The notes below the pieces were generated by a model. That model made no database searches. It saw only the letters and a list, made by a program, of their open reading frames with translations, and was not told where the DNA came from. DNA of 64,000 nt, taken from Shewanella basaltis (GTDB taxonomy: Bacteria > Pseudomonadota > Gammaproteobacteria > Enterobacterales > Shewanellaceae). Both the position numbers and the translations under genes were made by a program. The first letter of the stretch is position 1, and each line of letters begins with the position of its first letter. The stretch spans positions 1 to 64,000 of the forward strand of contig NZ_JAKILA010000003.1 in the NCBI RefSeq assembly GCF_023283885.1. The letters run 5' to 3'. Of this stretch, positions 52,187-62,233 are shown one piece after another.

Positions 52187-54037
52187 TTACCATCCACACT
52201 GACGATTAGCTTCAGTGTTTTTCTCATCAAGCCAAACCTTTAATGGTGCAAAATAATCGAGTACGGCTTTGGCATCCATTTGCTTGGTACCAGTAACAAC
52301 ATTGAGGGCTTCTGGCCATGGTTGGCTGGCGCCCATTTCAAGCATTTCATTTAATTTAGCGCCTGCAGCCTTGTTACCGTAAATACTGCAGCGGTGAACC
52401 GGGCCAGTATCGCCGGCAATATCGCACAGTGCTTTGTGGAATTGGAACTGCAACACATGGGCTAAAAAATAACGTGTGTACGGAACGTTGCCCGGCACAT
52501 GGTATTTAGCGCCTGGATCAAAATCGGCTTCACTGCGTGCAATAGGCGCTTTTACACCTTGGTATTTTTCACGTAAGTCCCACCAGGCTTGATTGTATTG
52601 ATCCGGTTTTATGGTGCCATTAAACACTTGCCAGCGCCATTGGTCAATCATCAGACCAAATGGCATAAATGCTATTTTATCAAGTGCTTGCTTTAATAAT
52701 AAGCCAATGTCTTTTGACGCATCAGGTACAGTGTCGAGTAAGCCAATTTGTTGTAAATATTTAGGTGTAATCGACAGCGCAATGGTGTCACCAATGGCTT
52801 CATGAAATCCGTCATTCGCTGAGTTTTTAAAAATAAACGGTTGATTTTTGTATGCACGTTGATAAAAGTTATGACCTAACTCATGGTGAATAACCGTAAA
52901 ATCTTCAGCATTTTTTTGAATACACATTTTAATACGGATATCGTCTAGATTGTCTAAATCCCAAGCCGATGCATGACACACAACATCACGGTCTTGTGGT
53001 TGTACAAATAAAGACCTGCTCCAAAAAGTGTCTGGCAGCGCATCAAAACCTAAAGAGGTGAAGAAGCCTTCAGCTTGCTTAACCATTTTGATTTCATCAT
53101 AACCATTTTTAGCCAATAACTCTGTTACATTGTAACCAGGGTCTGCATCTTCAGGTGCGACAGTGTTATAAATGGTTCCCCATTGCTGCGCCCACATGTT
53201 GCCGAGCAAATGAGCTGGAATTGGCCCAGTGTTAGGCGCTACTTCATCACCGTATTGCTCGTTTAATTCGCCACGAACATAACAATGCAATGCGTCGTAT
53301 AGTGGTTTTATTTGGGTCCATAAGCGATCTAATTCAGCTGAGAATTCGTCAGGCTTCATGTCATATTGACTGCGCCATAATTCAGATAAATCGGCATAAC
53401 CCAGATCTTTAGCTCCTTCGTTGGCGAGTTCAACTTCACGCTCAAATAAAGGACGCATCGGCTTGGCAATTTCGCGCCAGCCTTGCCAGGCTTCAAGCAA
53501 GACCGCAGGGTCTTTTGACTCAGCCATTAAATTAGACAACTCAGGTTGAGTTAAGCAGCGACCGTCGGCAAAGCAATACTTACCTTTACCGTACATTCCA
53601 TTGAGTTCTGATGCAATGCTGGCAAGCTCTGCATTTTTGGCAGGGTCAAGTGGGGCTGGTAGCACTAGACTGCTGCGTAAACTGTTTAGTTTTCTGGCAT
53701 TGACGGCATCAAGTTCAACGTGGGCATACTTAGCGGCTTCTGTGGCGTATCTTACCGATGTGGAAGTGACTTTTTCGCCCATGGCGGCAGACAAGGCTGC
53801 GGTATCATCGGTAATAAAGTTAGAGTAAATCCACTCTGCACGATTCGCTTCAACGTTTAAGCTGGCTAAATCAGCTTCAGCTTTATTGATAAACTCGATG
53901 GCCGCAGCACTGTCAATTTGCTGTGCTTGTTCAGCCGCAGGGGGGGGCACTTGTGCGGTGTCATTACAGGCACTAAGTCCTAAAGCGAGAGACACAAAAA
54001 GTGCAATTTGAGACGGTTGTTTTAAAGGCAACTTCAT
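52187..54037 (-). CDS. M2 family peptidyl-dipeptidase (ACE-like lipoprotein)
   Basis: The 616-residue zinc metallopeptidase has a lipoprotein signal (LALGLSACNDT) and the M2 motif HHELGHNFYQ near 383-392 with the third ligand in HEAIGDTIALS. It removes C-terminal dipeptides in the periplasm or at the outer membrane. The ATG at 54037 gives the proper signal; a start 19 codons earlier is not credible. It is divergent from psrA. Confidence 0.93.
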   Translation of the reverse strand: MKLPLKQPSQIALFVSLALGLSACNDTAQVPPPAAEQAQQIDSAAAIEFINKAEADLASLNVEANRAEWIYSNFITDDTAALSAAMGEKVTSTSVRYATEAAKYAHVELDAVNARKLNSLRSSLVLPAPLDPAKNAELASIASELNGMYGKGKYCFADGRCLTQPELSNLMAESKDPAVLLEAWQGWREIAKPMRPLFEREVELANEGAKDLGYADLSELWRSQYDMKPDEFSAELDRLWTQIKPLYDALHCYVRGELNEQYGDEVAPNTGPIPAHLLGNMWAQQWGTIYNTVAPEDADPGYNVTELLAKNGYDEIKMVKQAEGFFTSLGFDALPDTFWSRSLFVQPQDRDVVCHASAWDLDNLDDIRIKMCIQKNAEDFTVIHHELGHNFYQRAYKNQPFIFKNSANDGFHEAIGDTIALSITPKYLQQIGLLDTVPDASKDIGLLLKQALDKIAFMPFGLMIDQWRWQVFNGTIKPDQYNQAWWDLREKYQGVKAPIARSEADFDPGAKYHVPGNVPYTRYFLAHVLQFQFHKALCDIAGDTGPVHRCSIYGNKAAGAKLNEMLEMGASQPWPEALNVVTGTKQMDAKAVLDYFAPLKVWLDEKNTEANRQCGW

Positions 54038-54197
54038 TATATTGGCTTCCTTGTTTTTATTATCGAGGTCAGTGTACCTAAAAATAGGATTCATTGCATA
54101 TAAGTTAATAATCTGGTGCGTTTGTTACGCTTTTTGTTGTTTTTTTTTAGTGGAAAAGCCAATAATTTCGATTGACATCTGTTCGCTCAATGATTAA

Positions 54198-54215
54198 TTT
54201 AAACGAGTGTTTAAA
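54198..54215. promoter_or_regulatory. Putative PsrA operator at its own promoter
   Basis: TTTAAACGAGTGTTTAAA is an inverted repeat with the AAAC-N4-GTTT core of PsrA sites, 19 bp before the psrA start. It fits autoregulation and control of the psrA-fadE unit. Confidence 0.7.
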
Positions 54216-54233
54216 TTAACTTTGGGTCATGGA

Positions 54234-54875
54234 ATGGCAAGCCGTACTGATACAAAAACAAGAATACTCGATGCAGCTGAAAAGTTGTTCGCTGAAAGAG
54301 GTTTTTCTGAAACTTCGTTAAGACTGATCACCAGTAAAGCCGAAGTCAATTTGGCATCGGTCAATTACCATTTTGGTTCTAAAAAAGAATTAATTCGCGC
54401 AGTATTAGCAAGATACCTTGATGTGTTTATGCCAAGTGCATCAATAGAAATTAATCGTTTGCATCTAGCACCTGAGCATGCCTCACTAAACGAGATTTTT
54501 TCTGCTTTAATTAAACCGTTACTTGAATTAAATAAAGTGCGTAATGGCGGAACAATTATTTTTTTGCAGTTGCTAGGTAGAGGCTATATTGAAAGCCAAG
54601 GGCATTTGCGTTGGTTCATTACCACGCATTACGGTGAACATCTCGCAACATTTGTGAAAGCCGTTGCCGCAAGTGCGCCGCACATTCCGCAGGCAGAAAT
54701 GTTTTGGCGTTTGCATTTTACCCTAGGGACCATTGTGTTCACTATGGCATCAGCAGATGCATTAAATGAAATTGCCGCAGCAGATTATGGCGAACATAAC
54801 AACACTGAAGCAATTATTCGTAAAGTCATTCCCTACATGGCGGCCGGTGTGGCTGTCCCTGTGTTAACAAACTAA
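54234..54875 (+). CDS. psrA: TetR-family fatty acid regulator PsrA
   Basis: The 213-residue protein has a TetR N-terminal domain (TRILDAAEKLFAERGFSETS, NLASVNYHFGSKKELIRAVL) and a ligand domain of the CecR/PsrA type. It sits 11 bp before a fadE paralogue, and its promoter holds an AAAC-N4-GTTT palindrome. In Shewanella PsrA represses fatty acid degradation genes and is released by long-chain acyl compounds. The start at 54234 is chosen since the earlier in-frame ATG lies next to the operator. Confidence 0.87.
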   Translation: MASRTDTKTRILDAAEKLFAERGFSETSLRLITSKAEVNLASVNYHFGSKKELIRAVLARYLDVFMPSASIEINRLHLAPEHASLNEIFSALIKPLLELNKVRNGGTIIFLQLLGRGYIESQGHLRWFITTHYGEHLATFVKAVAASAPHIPQAEMFWRLHFTLGTIVFTMASADALNEIAAADYGEHNNTEAIIRKVIPYMAAGVAVPVLTN

Positions 54876-54886
54876 GAAGGTATAAA

Positions 54887-57163
54887 ATGAGTATCGTCAT
54901 ATTGCTACTGATAGCGATCATTGTCCTCTTTGGCGTACGAAATATACGGATGCAATTTATTACTCGTCCGGTGTTTTCGTTCTTCAAAAAAGTCTTGCCA
55001 CCTTTGTCGAGCACCGAGAAAGAAGCCATGGAAGCGGGCGATGTGTGGTGGGAAGGGGAGTTATTCCGCGGCAAACCAAACTGGAATACGTTACATGGTT
55101 TTGGTAAGCCAACATTAACGGCAGAAGAACAAGATTTTATCGACAATCAAGTGCAAACCGCGCTTACCATGATTGATGATTTTGATATTGTTCATAATCG
55201 CAAAGATTTGCCACCAGAATTATGGCAATACTTCAAAGAAGAAGGTTTCTTTGCGTTAATTATTCCTAAAAAATACGGTGGTCGTGAGTTTTCGGCTTAT
55301 GCAAACTCAACGATTGTGGCCAAAATTGCCACACGCAGTGTGAGTGCCGCTGTAACTGTAATGGTACCGAACTCGTTAGGACCTGGAGAGCTATTAACTC
55401 ATTATGGTACCCAAGAGCAAAAAGATCGTTGGTTACCGTCGCTAGCGGTAGGTAAAGACATTCCGTGTTTTGCTTTAACAGGCCCAGAAGCAGGCAGTGA
55501 TGCTGGCGCCATTCCTGATGTGGGTATAGTATGTCGCCGTGAGTTTGAAGGTGAAGAAACACTGGGATTAAGCTTAACCTGGAACAAGCGCTACATTACG
55601 CTTGCACCAGTGGCAACAGTATTAGGCTTAGCGTTCCAAATGCGTGACCCAGATGGGTTGCTCGGTGACGTTAAAAACCTTGGTATTACTTGTGCTTTGA
55701 TCCCAACGGATCACGAAGGCGTTGAGATTGGCCGTCGTCATAATCCATTAATGATGGCATTTATGAATGGTACAACAAGCGGTAACGATGTCTTTATTCC
55801 ACTAGATTGGATTATTGGTGGCCCGCAGTTTGCGGGTAAAGGTTGGCGCATGCTAGTTGAATGTTTGTCAGCAGGTCGCGGTATTTCATTACCTGCGTTA
55901 GCTACGGCATCGGGGCATGTCGCAACGAAGACAACCACAGCTTACAGCTATGTACGTCAACAATTTGGTATGCCTATCGGTAACTTTGAAGGTGTACAAG
56001 AAGCGATGGCTCGCATTATTGCCAATACTTACCAGCTTGAAGCTGCGCGCCGTTTAACGACACAAGGTATTGATTTAAAGGTTAAACCATCTGTTGTTAC
56101 CGCTATTGCTAAGTATCACATGACTGAACTTGGTCGTGATGTGCTTGAAGATGCGATGGACATTCAGTCTGGTAAAGGCATTCAATTAGGACCTAAGAAC
56201 TATCTAGGCCATGCATTTATGGCTAACCCCATATCGATTACGGTAGAGGGCGCGAACATTTTAACCCGTTCTTTGATGATTTTTGGTCAAGGCGCGACCC
56301 GTTGTCACCCATACGTATTGGCTGAAATGGAAGCCGCAGGTATGGAAGATGAAACCTCTGCACTAGATCGTTTCGATTCATTGCTACTGGGTCACATGGG
56401 TTATGCCATTGGTAATGCATTACGTTCATTTGGTAATGCGTTAACTGGCAGTCGTTTTGCCAGTGCTCCAGTGAGTGGTCCTACACAACAATATTACCGT
56501 GACATGACGCGTATTTCGTCATCACTTGCAATCATGACTGATCTGTCAATGTTGATTATGGGCGGCGATCTTAAACGTAAAGAAATGATTTCTGCGCGTA
56601 TGGGCGATGTATTAAGCCAATTGTACCTAGCGTCTGCTACGTTAAAATTGTTTGAAGACAATGGTCGTCAGCAAGACGATTTACCTGCAGTACATTATGC
56701 AATGACAGAGCGTTTGCACTTAGCTGCTAAAGCATTAGACGATGCTATTCGTAATTTCCCAAGCAAAATTGCGGCTGTGTTGTTACGTGTATTGATTTTC
56801 CCATTGGGTAATCATTTCAACGCGCCAAGCGATAAAGCCGCGGTAGACGTGTGTAAAGGTATGCTAAAGCCAGGACCTGCGCGTAATCGTATCACCTTTT
56901 TGTGTGGTGAGTTTGATGGCGACACAAGCGGTATAGCTGAAGTAGAAAATGCATTCTTGGCAAAATATGCTGCAAAAGACGTGTATAAGAAACTCAAAAA
57001 AGCGCAACGTAGCGGTCATCTAAAGGCTAAGCTACCAATGCTTGAACTGTTTGATGTTGCCCTTGATAAAGACATCATTACAGAAGCTGAACACAAGCAA
57101 CTTGTTGAAGCCGATGCTCTGCGTTTAGCCGCAATCAATGTAAATGATTTCGATAAGCTGTAA
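54887..57163 (+). CDS. Acyl-CoA dehydrogenase, FadE paralogue
   Basis: The 758-residue FadE-type enzyme has one N-terminal membrane segment (SIVILLLIAIIVLFGV), the dehydrogenase domain ([32 protein letters not shown]) and the long C-terminal domain. It is clearly related to the 815-residue protein at 35732, but about 57 residues shorter, partly through loss of the additional N-terminal spans. It forms an operon with psrA, and likely acts in fatty acid beta-oxidation. Confidence 0.93.
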   Translation: MSIVILLLIAIIVLFGVRNIRMQFITRPVFSFFKKVLPPLSSTEKEAMEAGDVWWEGELFRGKPNWNTLHGFGKPTLTAEEQDFIDNQVQTALTMIDDFDIVHNRKDLPPELWQYFKEEGFFALIIPKKYGGREFSAYANSTIVAKIATRSVSAAVTVMVPNSLGPGELLTHYGTQEQKDRWLPSLAVGKDIPCFALTGPEAGSDAGAIPDVGIVCRREFEGEETLGLSLTWNKRYITLAPVATVLGLAFQMRDPDGLLGDVKNLGITCALIPTDHEGVEIGRRHNPLMMAFMNGTTSGNDVFIPLDWIIGGPQFAGKGWRMLVECLSAGRGISLPALATASGHVATKTTTAYSYVRQQFGMPIGNFEGVQEAMARIIANTYQLEAARRLTTQGIDLKVKPSVVTAIAKYHMTELGRDVLEDAMDIQSGKGIQLGPKNYLGHAFMANPISITVEGANILTRSLMIFGQGATRCHPYVLAEMEAAGMEDETSALDRFDSLLLGHMGYAIGNALRSFGNALTGSRFASAPVSGPTQQYYRDMTRISSSLAIMTDLSMLIMGGDLKRKEMISARMGDVLSQLYLASATLKLFEDNGRQQDDLPAVHYAMTERLHLAAKALDDAIRNFPSKIAAVLLRVLIFPLGNHFNAPSDKAAVDVCKGMLKPGPARNRITFLCGEFDGDTSGIAEVENAFLAKYAAKDVYKKLKKAQRSGHLKAKLPMLELFDVALDKDIITEAEHKQLVEADALRLAAINVNDFDKL

Positions 57164-57190
57164 TTGACGTAACATAGTGTGATAACAATT

Positions 57191-57216
57191 AAGCCCTGAC
57201 TCTGTCGGGGCTTTTT
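57191..57216 (+). terminator. Terminator of psrA-fadE
   Basis: AAGCCCTGAC-TCT-GTCGGGGCTT followed by TTT lies 28 bp after the stop codon. Confidence 0.8.
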
Positions 57217-57378
57217 ATTGCCGGTATCAGGTGGTCCATAAACACGGCATTAACATTTTATTAGTAGTTTATACTCTTCACTGAAGTGATTAACGGCGGC
57301 TATTAAGTCATGTTCATTAGGTGATGAACCCAATAACAGACATTGCCGACTGGGCAACGTAAGTTGACGGCATTGATA

Positions 57379-57643
57379 ATACCATTCCGCGTTAGTAAGT
57401 GATCTCTCAGCGAGAATTTAAAAGGGCTTAAACAAGGCGAATGACTGAATGAATAGTGATTCTCTTTCGAAGTCATGCAACGCAGTGTAAGCCTTTTTAA
57501 AACTCGCCCAAAAGGAATGCCCCAGCCGCTTTTGCTTTACGTTCTCGCTATTTGAAAGGGAACAACCATTACTACATAGCGACGCCTTAATCAAAAACCG
57601 CTGGACGCATTCTGAGTGGCCACTTATTAATGCGGAATGGTAT
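57379..57643. repeat. MITE-like repeat family B, copy 3 (inverted)
   Basis: It is the reverse complement of the 34448 and 41550 elements, nearly identical over 265 bp. It fills most of the 57164-57803 gap; the rest holds terminators. Confidence 0.9.
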
Positions 57644-57721
57644 AAACAGCAATGAAATTATGATTGCGAGAATATGGCAGAGGCAAACGACAGAGACTGA
57701 CGTCTGTTGATTAAGGGCAAT

Positions 57722-57755
57722 AAAAAAGCCAACCGCGAGGTTGGCTTTGTTTTTT
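57722..57755. terminator. Terminator of pykA (leftward), nearly symmetrical
   Basis: AAAAAAGCCAACC-GCGA-GGTTGGCTTTGTTTTTT lies 49 bp beyond the pykA stop. Confidence 0.9.
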
Positions 57756-57803
57756 ACCCCACTGATTCGCGATTAAACGCTTATGGGGCTCGTAATTAGC
57801 TTA

Positions 57804-59243
57804 TTAAGCGACAACAAGTACTTTACAAGTGTTAGTGCCACCAATGGTTTCCATAGCATCGCCTTTGGTCATTAGTACCATATCGCCACTGGCTAAATAA
57901 CCTGCTTTAACCATGCAATTTAAGGCTTGCTGGGCTAATTCGTCAGCAGGGTAGGCCGTAGAGTCAAATTCAATGGGTTGCACGCCACGATATAATGCCA
58001 TGCTTGCAAGGGTTTTTTGATGACGAGACAAGGCAAAAATTGGCAAACCAGAACTGATGCGTGACATTAACTTAGCTGTTGCGCCAGATTCAGTTAACGA
58101 AATAATCGCTTTAACGCCCGCTAAGTGGTTAGCAGCATACATGGTTGAAAGCGCGATAGTTTCTTCAACAGAAGTAAAGCTCTGGTCCATACGGTGTTTA
58201 GACACTTTAACACTTGGGTGCGATTCTGCGCCTAAACAAACGTTAGCCATGGCTTTCACGGTTTCTTCTGGGAAATCACCAGCGGCAGTTTCAGCAGATA
58301 GCATCACGGCATCAGTACCGTCTAATACCGCGTTAGCTACGTCCATCACTTCTGCACGTGTTGGCATTGGGCTGGTGATCATTGATTCCATCATTTGGGT
58401 TGCAGTGATCACTGCTTTGTTCAATTGACGTGAACGTTGAATTAAGCGTTTTTGCACTGCAACTAGTGCTGCATCGCCAATCTCGACCCCTAAATCTCCA
58501 CGAGCAACCATGACAACATCTGATGCTTTAATCACATCATCCATCGCTTCGTCAGTTTCAACGGCTTCGGCACGTTCAACTTTAGCAACGATTAATGCCT
58601 TGCTGCCAGCTTCAACAGCCAGTTTACGCGCAAGATCCAAATCCGCACCGGTACGAGGGAATGATACTGCGAGGTAATCAACATCAATCATGGCAGCTGT
58701 TTTAATGTCAGCCATGTCTTTTTCTGTTAATGCAGGAGCGGTTAAGCCGCCGCCTTTTTTGTTGATGCCTTTGTTATTTGACAAAGGGCCTGCAACTGTC
58801 ACAGTAGTAAAAACTTTGCGGCCTTCAACACGTTCAACACGCAATTGCACACGACCATCGTCAAGCATCAAAATATCGCCAATGACCACATCATCTGGTA
58901 ATTGCTTGTAATCAATACCAACCTGCTTCTCGTCGCCTTCACCTTTTGCTAGTTCAGCATCAAGGATGAATGCATCGCCTAAGTTTAGCTTGATTTTTTT
59001 GTTGTCTTTAAAAGTAGAAACGCGAATTTTAGGGCCTTGTAAGTCACCTAAAATGGCAACATGCTTACCCAACTCTTTAGCAATGTTGCGCGCATCTGTT
59101 GCACGCTTTAGGTGGTCTTCTGGAGAACCGTGTGAAAAGTTAAGTCTCACTACGTTAGCACCTGCGGCGATAATTTTACGTAAATTGTCATCGCGATCAG
59201 TTGCTGGTCCAAGAGTTGTAACGATTTTAGTTCTGCGGAACAT
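57804..59243 (-). CDS. pykA: Pyruvate kinase II
   Basis: The 479-residue enzyme converts phosphoenolpyruvate and ADP to pyruvate and ATP. It begins [20 protein letters not shown] and has [10 protein letters not shown], the active-site lysine in [25 protein letters not shown], and [11 protein letters not shown] and [11 protein letters not shown]-terminal sequence is closer to E. coli PykA than PykF. A HexR-like site lies upstream at 59361-59377. Confidence 0.96.
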   Translation of the reverse strand: MFRRTKIVTTLGPATDRDDNLRKIIAAGANVVRLNFSHGSPEDHLKRATDARNIAKELGKHVAILGDLQGPKIRVSTFKDNKKIKLNLGDAFILDAELAKGEGDEKQVGIDYKQLPDDVVIGDILMLDDGRVQLRVERVEGRKVFTTVTVAGPLSNNKGINKKGGGLTAPALTEKDMADIKTAAMIDVDYLAVSFPRTGADLDLARKLAVEAGSKALIVAKVERAEAVETDEAMDDVIKASDVVMVARGDLGVEIGDAALVAVQKRLIQRSRQLNKAVITATQMMESMITSPMPTRAEVMDVANAVLDGTDAVMLSAETAAGDFPEETVKAMANVCLGAESHPSVKVSKHRMDQSFTSVEETIALSTMYAANHLAGVKAIISLTESGATAKLMSRISSGLPIFALSRHQKTLASMALYRGVQPIEFDSTAYPADELAQQALNCMVKAGYLASGDMVLMTKGDAMETIGGTNTCKVLVVA

Positions 59244-59360
59244 GAGATACTCCGTTAATGAAAAGATAGATTTTGTGTTAAATAGAATTTGGTTATTAAA
59301 AGTACATTAGCTATCTTAGTACTTAAATGATGTAACTATATTAACAGACATTCTTAATTA

Positions 59361-59377
59361 ATGTAGTAAAGTTACAA
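59361..59377. promoter_or_regulatory. Putative HexR site upstream of pykA
   Basis: TGTAGTAAAGTTACA (59362-59376) fits the TGTAAT-N3-ATTACA pattern of HexR with two changes. hexR itself is encoded next to pykA. The gap 59244-59562 holds no gene. Confidence 0.6.
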
Positions 59378-59435
59378 ACAAAAAGACGTTTTTTAGTGTG
59401 TAATTTATGTGACAGATAAGTGATTTTTACAATAA

Positions 59436-59466
59436 AAAAGACCAACCGGGGTTAACCGTTTGGCCT
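59436..59466 (-). terminator. Probable hexR terminator
   Basis: On the minus strand, GGCCAAACGG and CCGGTTGGTC arms form an imperfect stem followed by six T. Confidence 0.55.
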
Positions 59467-59562
59467 TTGATGGCATTTTAACCCCACAGTTTGAATACTA
59501 CATCGGGATCAAAACTCGCATAATTGTGTAATTAGTTAACAACCCTAATAACAAAAAAGCGC

Positions 59563-60417
59563 CTAAATAGTGAGATCTTTATTCACGCGTGACTCTTTTA
59601 ATACTTCTTTTACGCGTTTTAAGTTGTCACGGAAACGCGGTCCGCGGCGCAATGTAAAACCAGTGGCCAGCACGTCTATTGTCACCAGCTGCGCTAAACG
59701 AGAAGCCATAGGTAAATACATGTCGGTATCTTCTGGTACTTCCATGGTCACAGGTAACGTACACTCTAATGATAGAGGTGAGTTACGCGCGGTAATGCCT
59801 ATCACTGCAGCGCCGTTTTCACGGGCAATACGGGCTATTTCGATTAATGATTTAGTGCGACCAGTGTGAGAAATTAATACCACCACGTCGCCTTCGTTAC
59901 AGTTAATGCAACTCATACGTTGCATTAGCACGTCATCAAAACAAATGACTGGCACATTAAAACGGAAGAACTTGTTTTGTGCATCATGTGCCACAGAAGA
60001 AGAAGCACCTAAACCAAAAAACGAAATTGTCTTGGCTTGCGTCAATATATCTACGGCTTTATTGATGGCTGCTGTATCAAGACTTTGACGTGCGGTATCG
60101 AGCGATGCCATTGAAGATTCAAAGATTTTTGTTGTATATGAATCTGGAGAGTCATCTTCTTCAACGTGTCGGCTAACATAAGGTGTACCGTTAGCAAGAC
60201 TTTGTGCCAAATGTAACTTAAAATCAGGGAAACCCTTAGTGTCTAAGCGGCGGCAAAAGCGGTTAACGGTGGGCTCACTTACATCAGCCATTTTGGCTAA
60301 CGTCGCGATGCTAGAATGTATAGCTGTTTGCGGTGAGGCTAATATGACTTCGGCAACTTTACGTTCCGATTTACTAAACTGGGTAAGGCTTTTTTGCACC
60401 TTTTCTAGGGTATTCAT
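59563..60417 (-). CDS. hexR: Central carbon regulator HexR
   Basis: The 284-residue RpiR-family protein has an N-terminal HTH (about 1-77; ATLAKMADVSEPTVNRFCRR) and a SIS sugar-phosphate domain (about 120-260; ISFFGLGASSSVAHDAQNKF, ISHTGRTKSLIEIARIA). In Shewanella HexR, released by KDPG, controls glycolytic and Entner-Doudoroff genes. It lies divergent from zwf-pgl-edd and next to pykA, all expected targets. The ATG at 60417 follows a TTG two codons earlier. Confidence 0.95.
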   Translation of the reverse strand: MNTLEKVQKSLTQFSKSERKVAEVILASPQTAIHSSIATLAKMADVSEPTVNRFCRRLDTKGFPDFKLHLAQSLANGTPYVSRHVEEDDSPDSYTTKIFESSMASLDTARQSLDTAAINKAVDILTQAKTISFFGLGASSSVAHDAQNKFFRFNVPVICFDDVLMQRMSCINCNEGDVVVLISHTGRTKSLIEIARIARENGAAVIGITARNSPLSLECTLPVTMEVPEDTDMYLPMASRLAQLVTIDVLATGFTLRRGPRFRDNLKRVKEVLKESRVNKDLTI

Positions 60418-60667
60418 AAGCAAGCATCCGCTAAATAGTAGCTAAAAGTAGGTAATGTAGTTTTATACCATAACTTACAGGAATTTCGTGATTTAAGTTA
60501 TTTTTTTACCTTTTACACGATCCTGTGATTATTTTTCAAGACGCAGATCACGGTTAAATGAGTCTTAAGCCTTGTTATAGGTGGAAAATCATACCAGATA
60601 TTAGATGCAAATGACTAGGTTAACAACAACGCAATATTTGTAAATTAAAGATGCAATATTCAAATTC

Positions 60668-60682
60668 TGTTGTTATATTACA
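60668..60682. promoter_or_regulatory. Putative HexR site upstream of zwf
   Basis: TGTTGTTATATTACA matches TGTAAT-N3-ATTACA at 13 of 15 positions counting the spacer as free. It lies 73 bp before the zwf ATG in the hexR-zwf intergenic region (60418-60754), which holds no other gene. Confidence 0.65.
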
Positions 60683-60754
60683 ACAAAAGTGTGTTTTTAT
60701 TCATCGACCGAATTCGAACATGGCGCGCACACATCATCAGGAGAGTTTTCAGCA

Positions 60755-62224
60755 ATGGGCAAATCAATTGGAGCCAAGGCTTGTGACTTCGTACTTTTTG
60801 GTACAAAAGGCGATTTAGCGAGGCGTAAGTTATTACCTTCTTTATATCAGCTAGATAAAGCAGAGCTACTCGATAAAGAAACCAAGGTTATTGGTGTTGC
60901 AAAAGATGCATTCACCCGCGATGAATTCATTGCGCTTGTAACCAAAGCATTAAACACGTTTGTTAAAGACGACATTTGCCCAACCACGCTAGAGCGTTTC
61001 CTGAGTCGTTGTCACTACATCGGCACCAATTTTACCGAGCCAGAAGGTTATCAGGCCTTCCATGACTTACTTGAACCAAGTAAGCGTGTCATGGTGAACT
61101 ATTTTGCCACTCCGCCTTCTATTTTTGGTGCCATTTGTCGCTGCTTGCATGAGCAAGGGTTAATTAAACCAGATACCCGTGTGGTGTTAGAAAAACCCAT
61201 TGGTACCGATTTAGCCTCTTCGCATGTGATTAACGATCAAGTGGCAGAGTTCTTTAATGAAAACCAGGTTTACCGTATTGACCATTACTTAGGTAAAGAA
61301 ACAGTACAAAACCTAATCGCACTGCGTTTTGCCAACTCATTATTTGCATCTAAGTGGGACAACCGGACTATCGACCATGTCCAAATCACTGTTGCTGAAG
61401 AAGTGGGCATTGAAGGGCGTTGGGGTTATTTTGATGGCGCAGGGCAAATGCGCGACATGATCCAAAACCATTTATTACAAGTGTTAACCCTTGTTGCAAT
61501 GGACCCACCCGTAAACCTAGACGCTGACAGCATCCGTGATGAAAAAGTAAAAGTGCTTAAATCTCTGCGTCCAATTAACCAAGACAATGTGTACGAAAAC
61601 ACTGTTCGTGGTCAGTACAGTGCTGGCTTCTTAAAAGGCTCACCTGTACCAGGTTATCTTGAAGAAGACGATGCCAACACGAATTCTAACACCGAAACCT
61701 TCGTGGCACTGCGTGTTGATATTGATAACTGGCGTTGGGCTGGTGTGCCTTTCTATTTACGCAGCGGTAAGCGTATGCCATTTAAGAGCAGCGAAATTGT
61801 GGTGTACTTTAAAAACCCGCCACACAATTTGTACCGTGCCAGTTACCGTAATTTACCCCCAAACAAGTTGACCATTCGTTTGCAGCCTCATGAAGGGGTT
61901 GAGATCCAGATGATGAACAAGGTACCGGGTCTTGAGCAAAAACAACGTTTGCAAACCACTAAGTTGGATTTAAGTTTCACTGATACCTTTAAAAACGAAC
62001 GTATTGCCGATGCTTATGAGCGTTTACTACTAGAGGCCATGTTAGGCAACCAAGCTTTGTTTGTGCGTCGTGACGAGGTAGAGCAAGCCTGGAAGTGGGT
62101 TGACGGGATTATTCAATCCTGGGAACAAAGCGGTGAAAAACCAAAGCCTTATCCAGCTGGTACTTGGGGACCAGTAGCGTCGGTGGCATTAATTACCAAA
62201 GACGGTCGTTCGTGGGACGAGTAA
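60755..62224 (+). CDS. zwf: Glucose-6-phosphate 1-dehydrogenase
   Basis: The 489-residue enzyme oxidises glucose-6-phosphate to 6-phosphogluconolactone. It has the dinucleotide site VLFGTKGDLARRKLLPSLYQ near the N-terminus (the usual GxxGxL read as GTKGDL), substrate motif RIDHYLGKE near 172, and RSGKRMP. The ATG at 60755 with AGGAGAG upstream is preferred to an ATG 22 codons earlier. It is first in the zwf-pgl-edd operon. Confidence 0.95.
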   Translation: MGKSIGAKACDFVLFGTKGDLARRKLLPSLYQLDKAELLDKETKVIGVAKDAFTRDEFIALVTKALNTFVKDDICPTTLERFLSRCHYIGTNFTEPEGYQAFHDLLEPSKRVMVNYFATPPSIFGAICRCLHEQGLIKPDTRVVLEKPIGTDLASSHVINDQVAEFFNENQVYRIDHYLGKETVQNLIALRFANSLFASKWDNRTIDHVQITVAEEVGIEGRWGYFDGAGQMRDMIQNHLLQVLTLVAMDPPVNLDADSIRDEKVKVLKSLRPINQDNVYENTVRGQYSAGFLKGSPVPGYLEEDDANTNSNTETFVALRVDIDNWRWAGVPFYLRSGKRMPFKSSEIVVYFKNPPHNLYRASYRNLPPNKLTIRLQPHEGVEIQMMNKVPGLEQKQRLQTTKLDLSFTDTFKNERIADAYERLLLEAMLGNQALFVRRDEVEQAWKWVDGIIQSWEQSGEKPKPYPAGTWGPVASVALITKDGRSWDE

Positions 62225-62233
62225 GGAGCAGAT

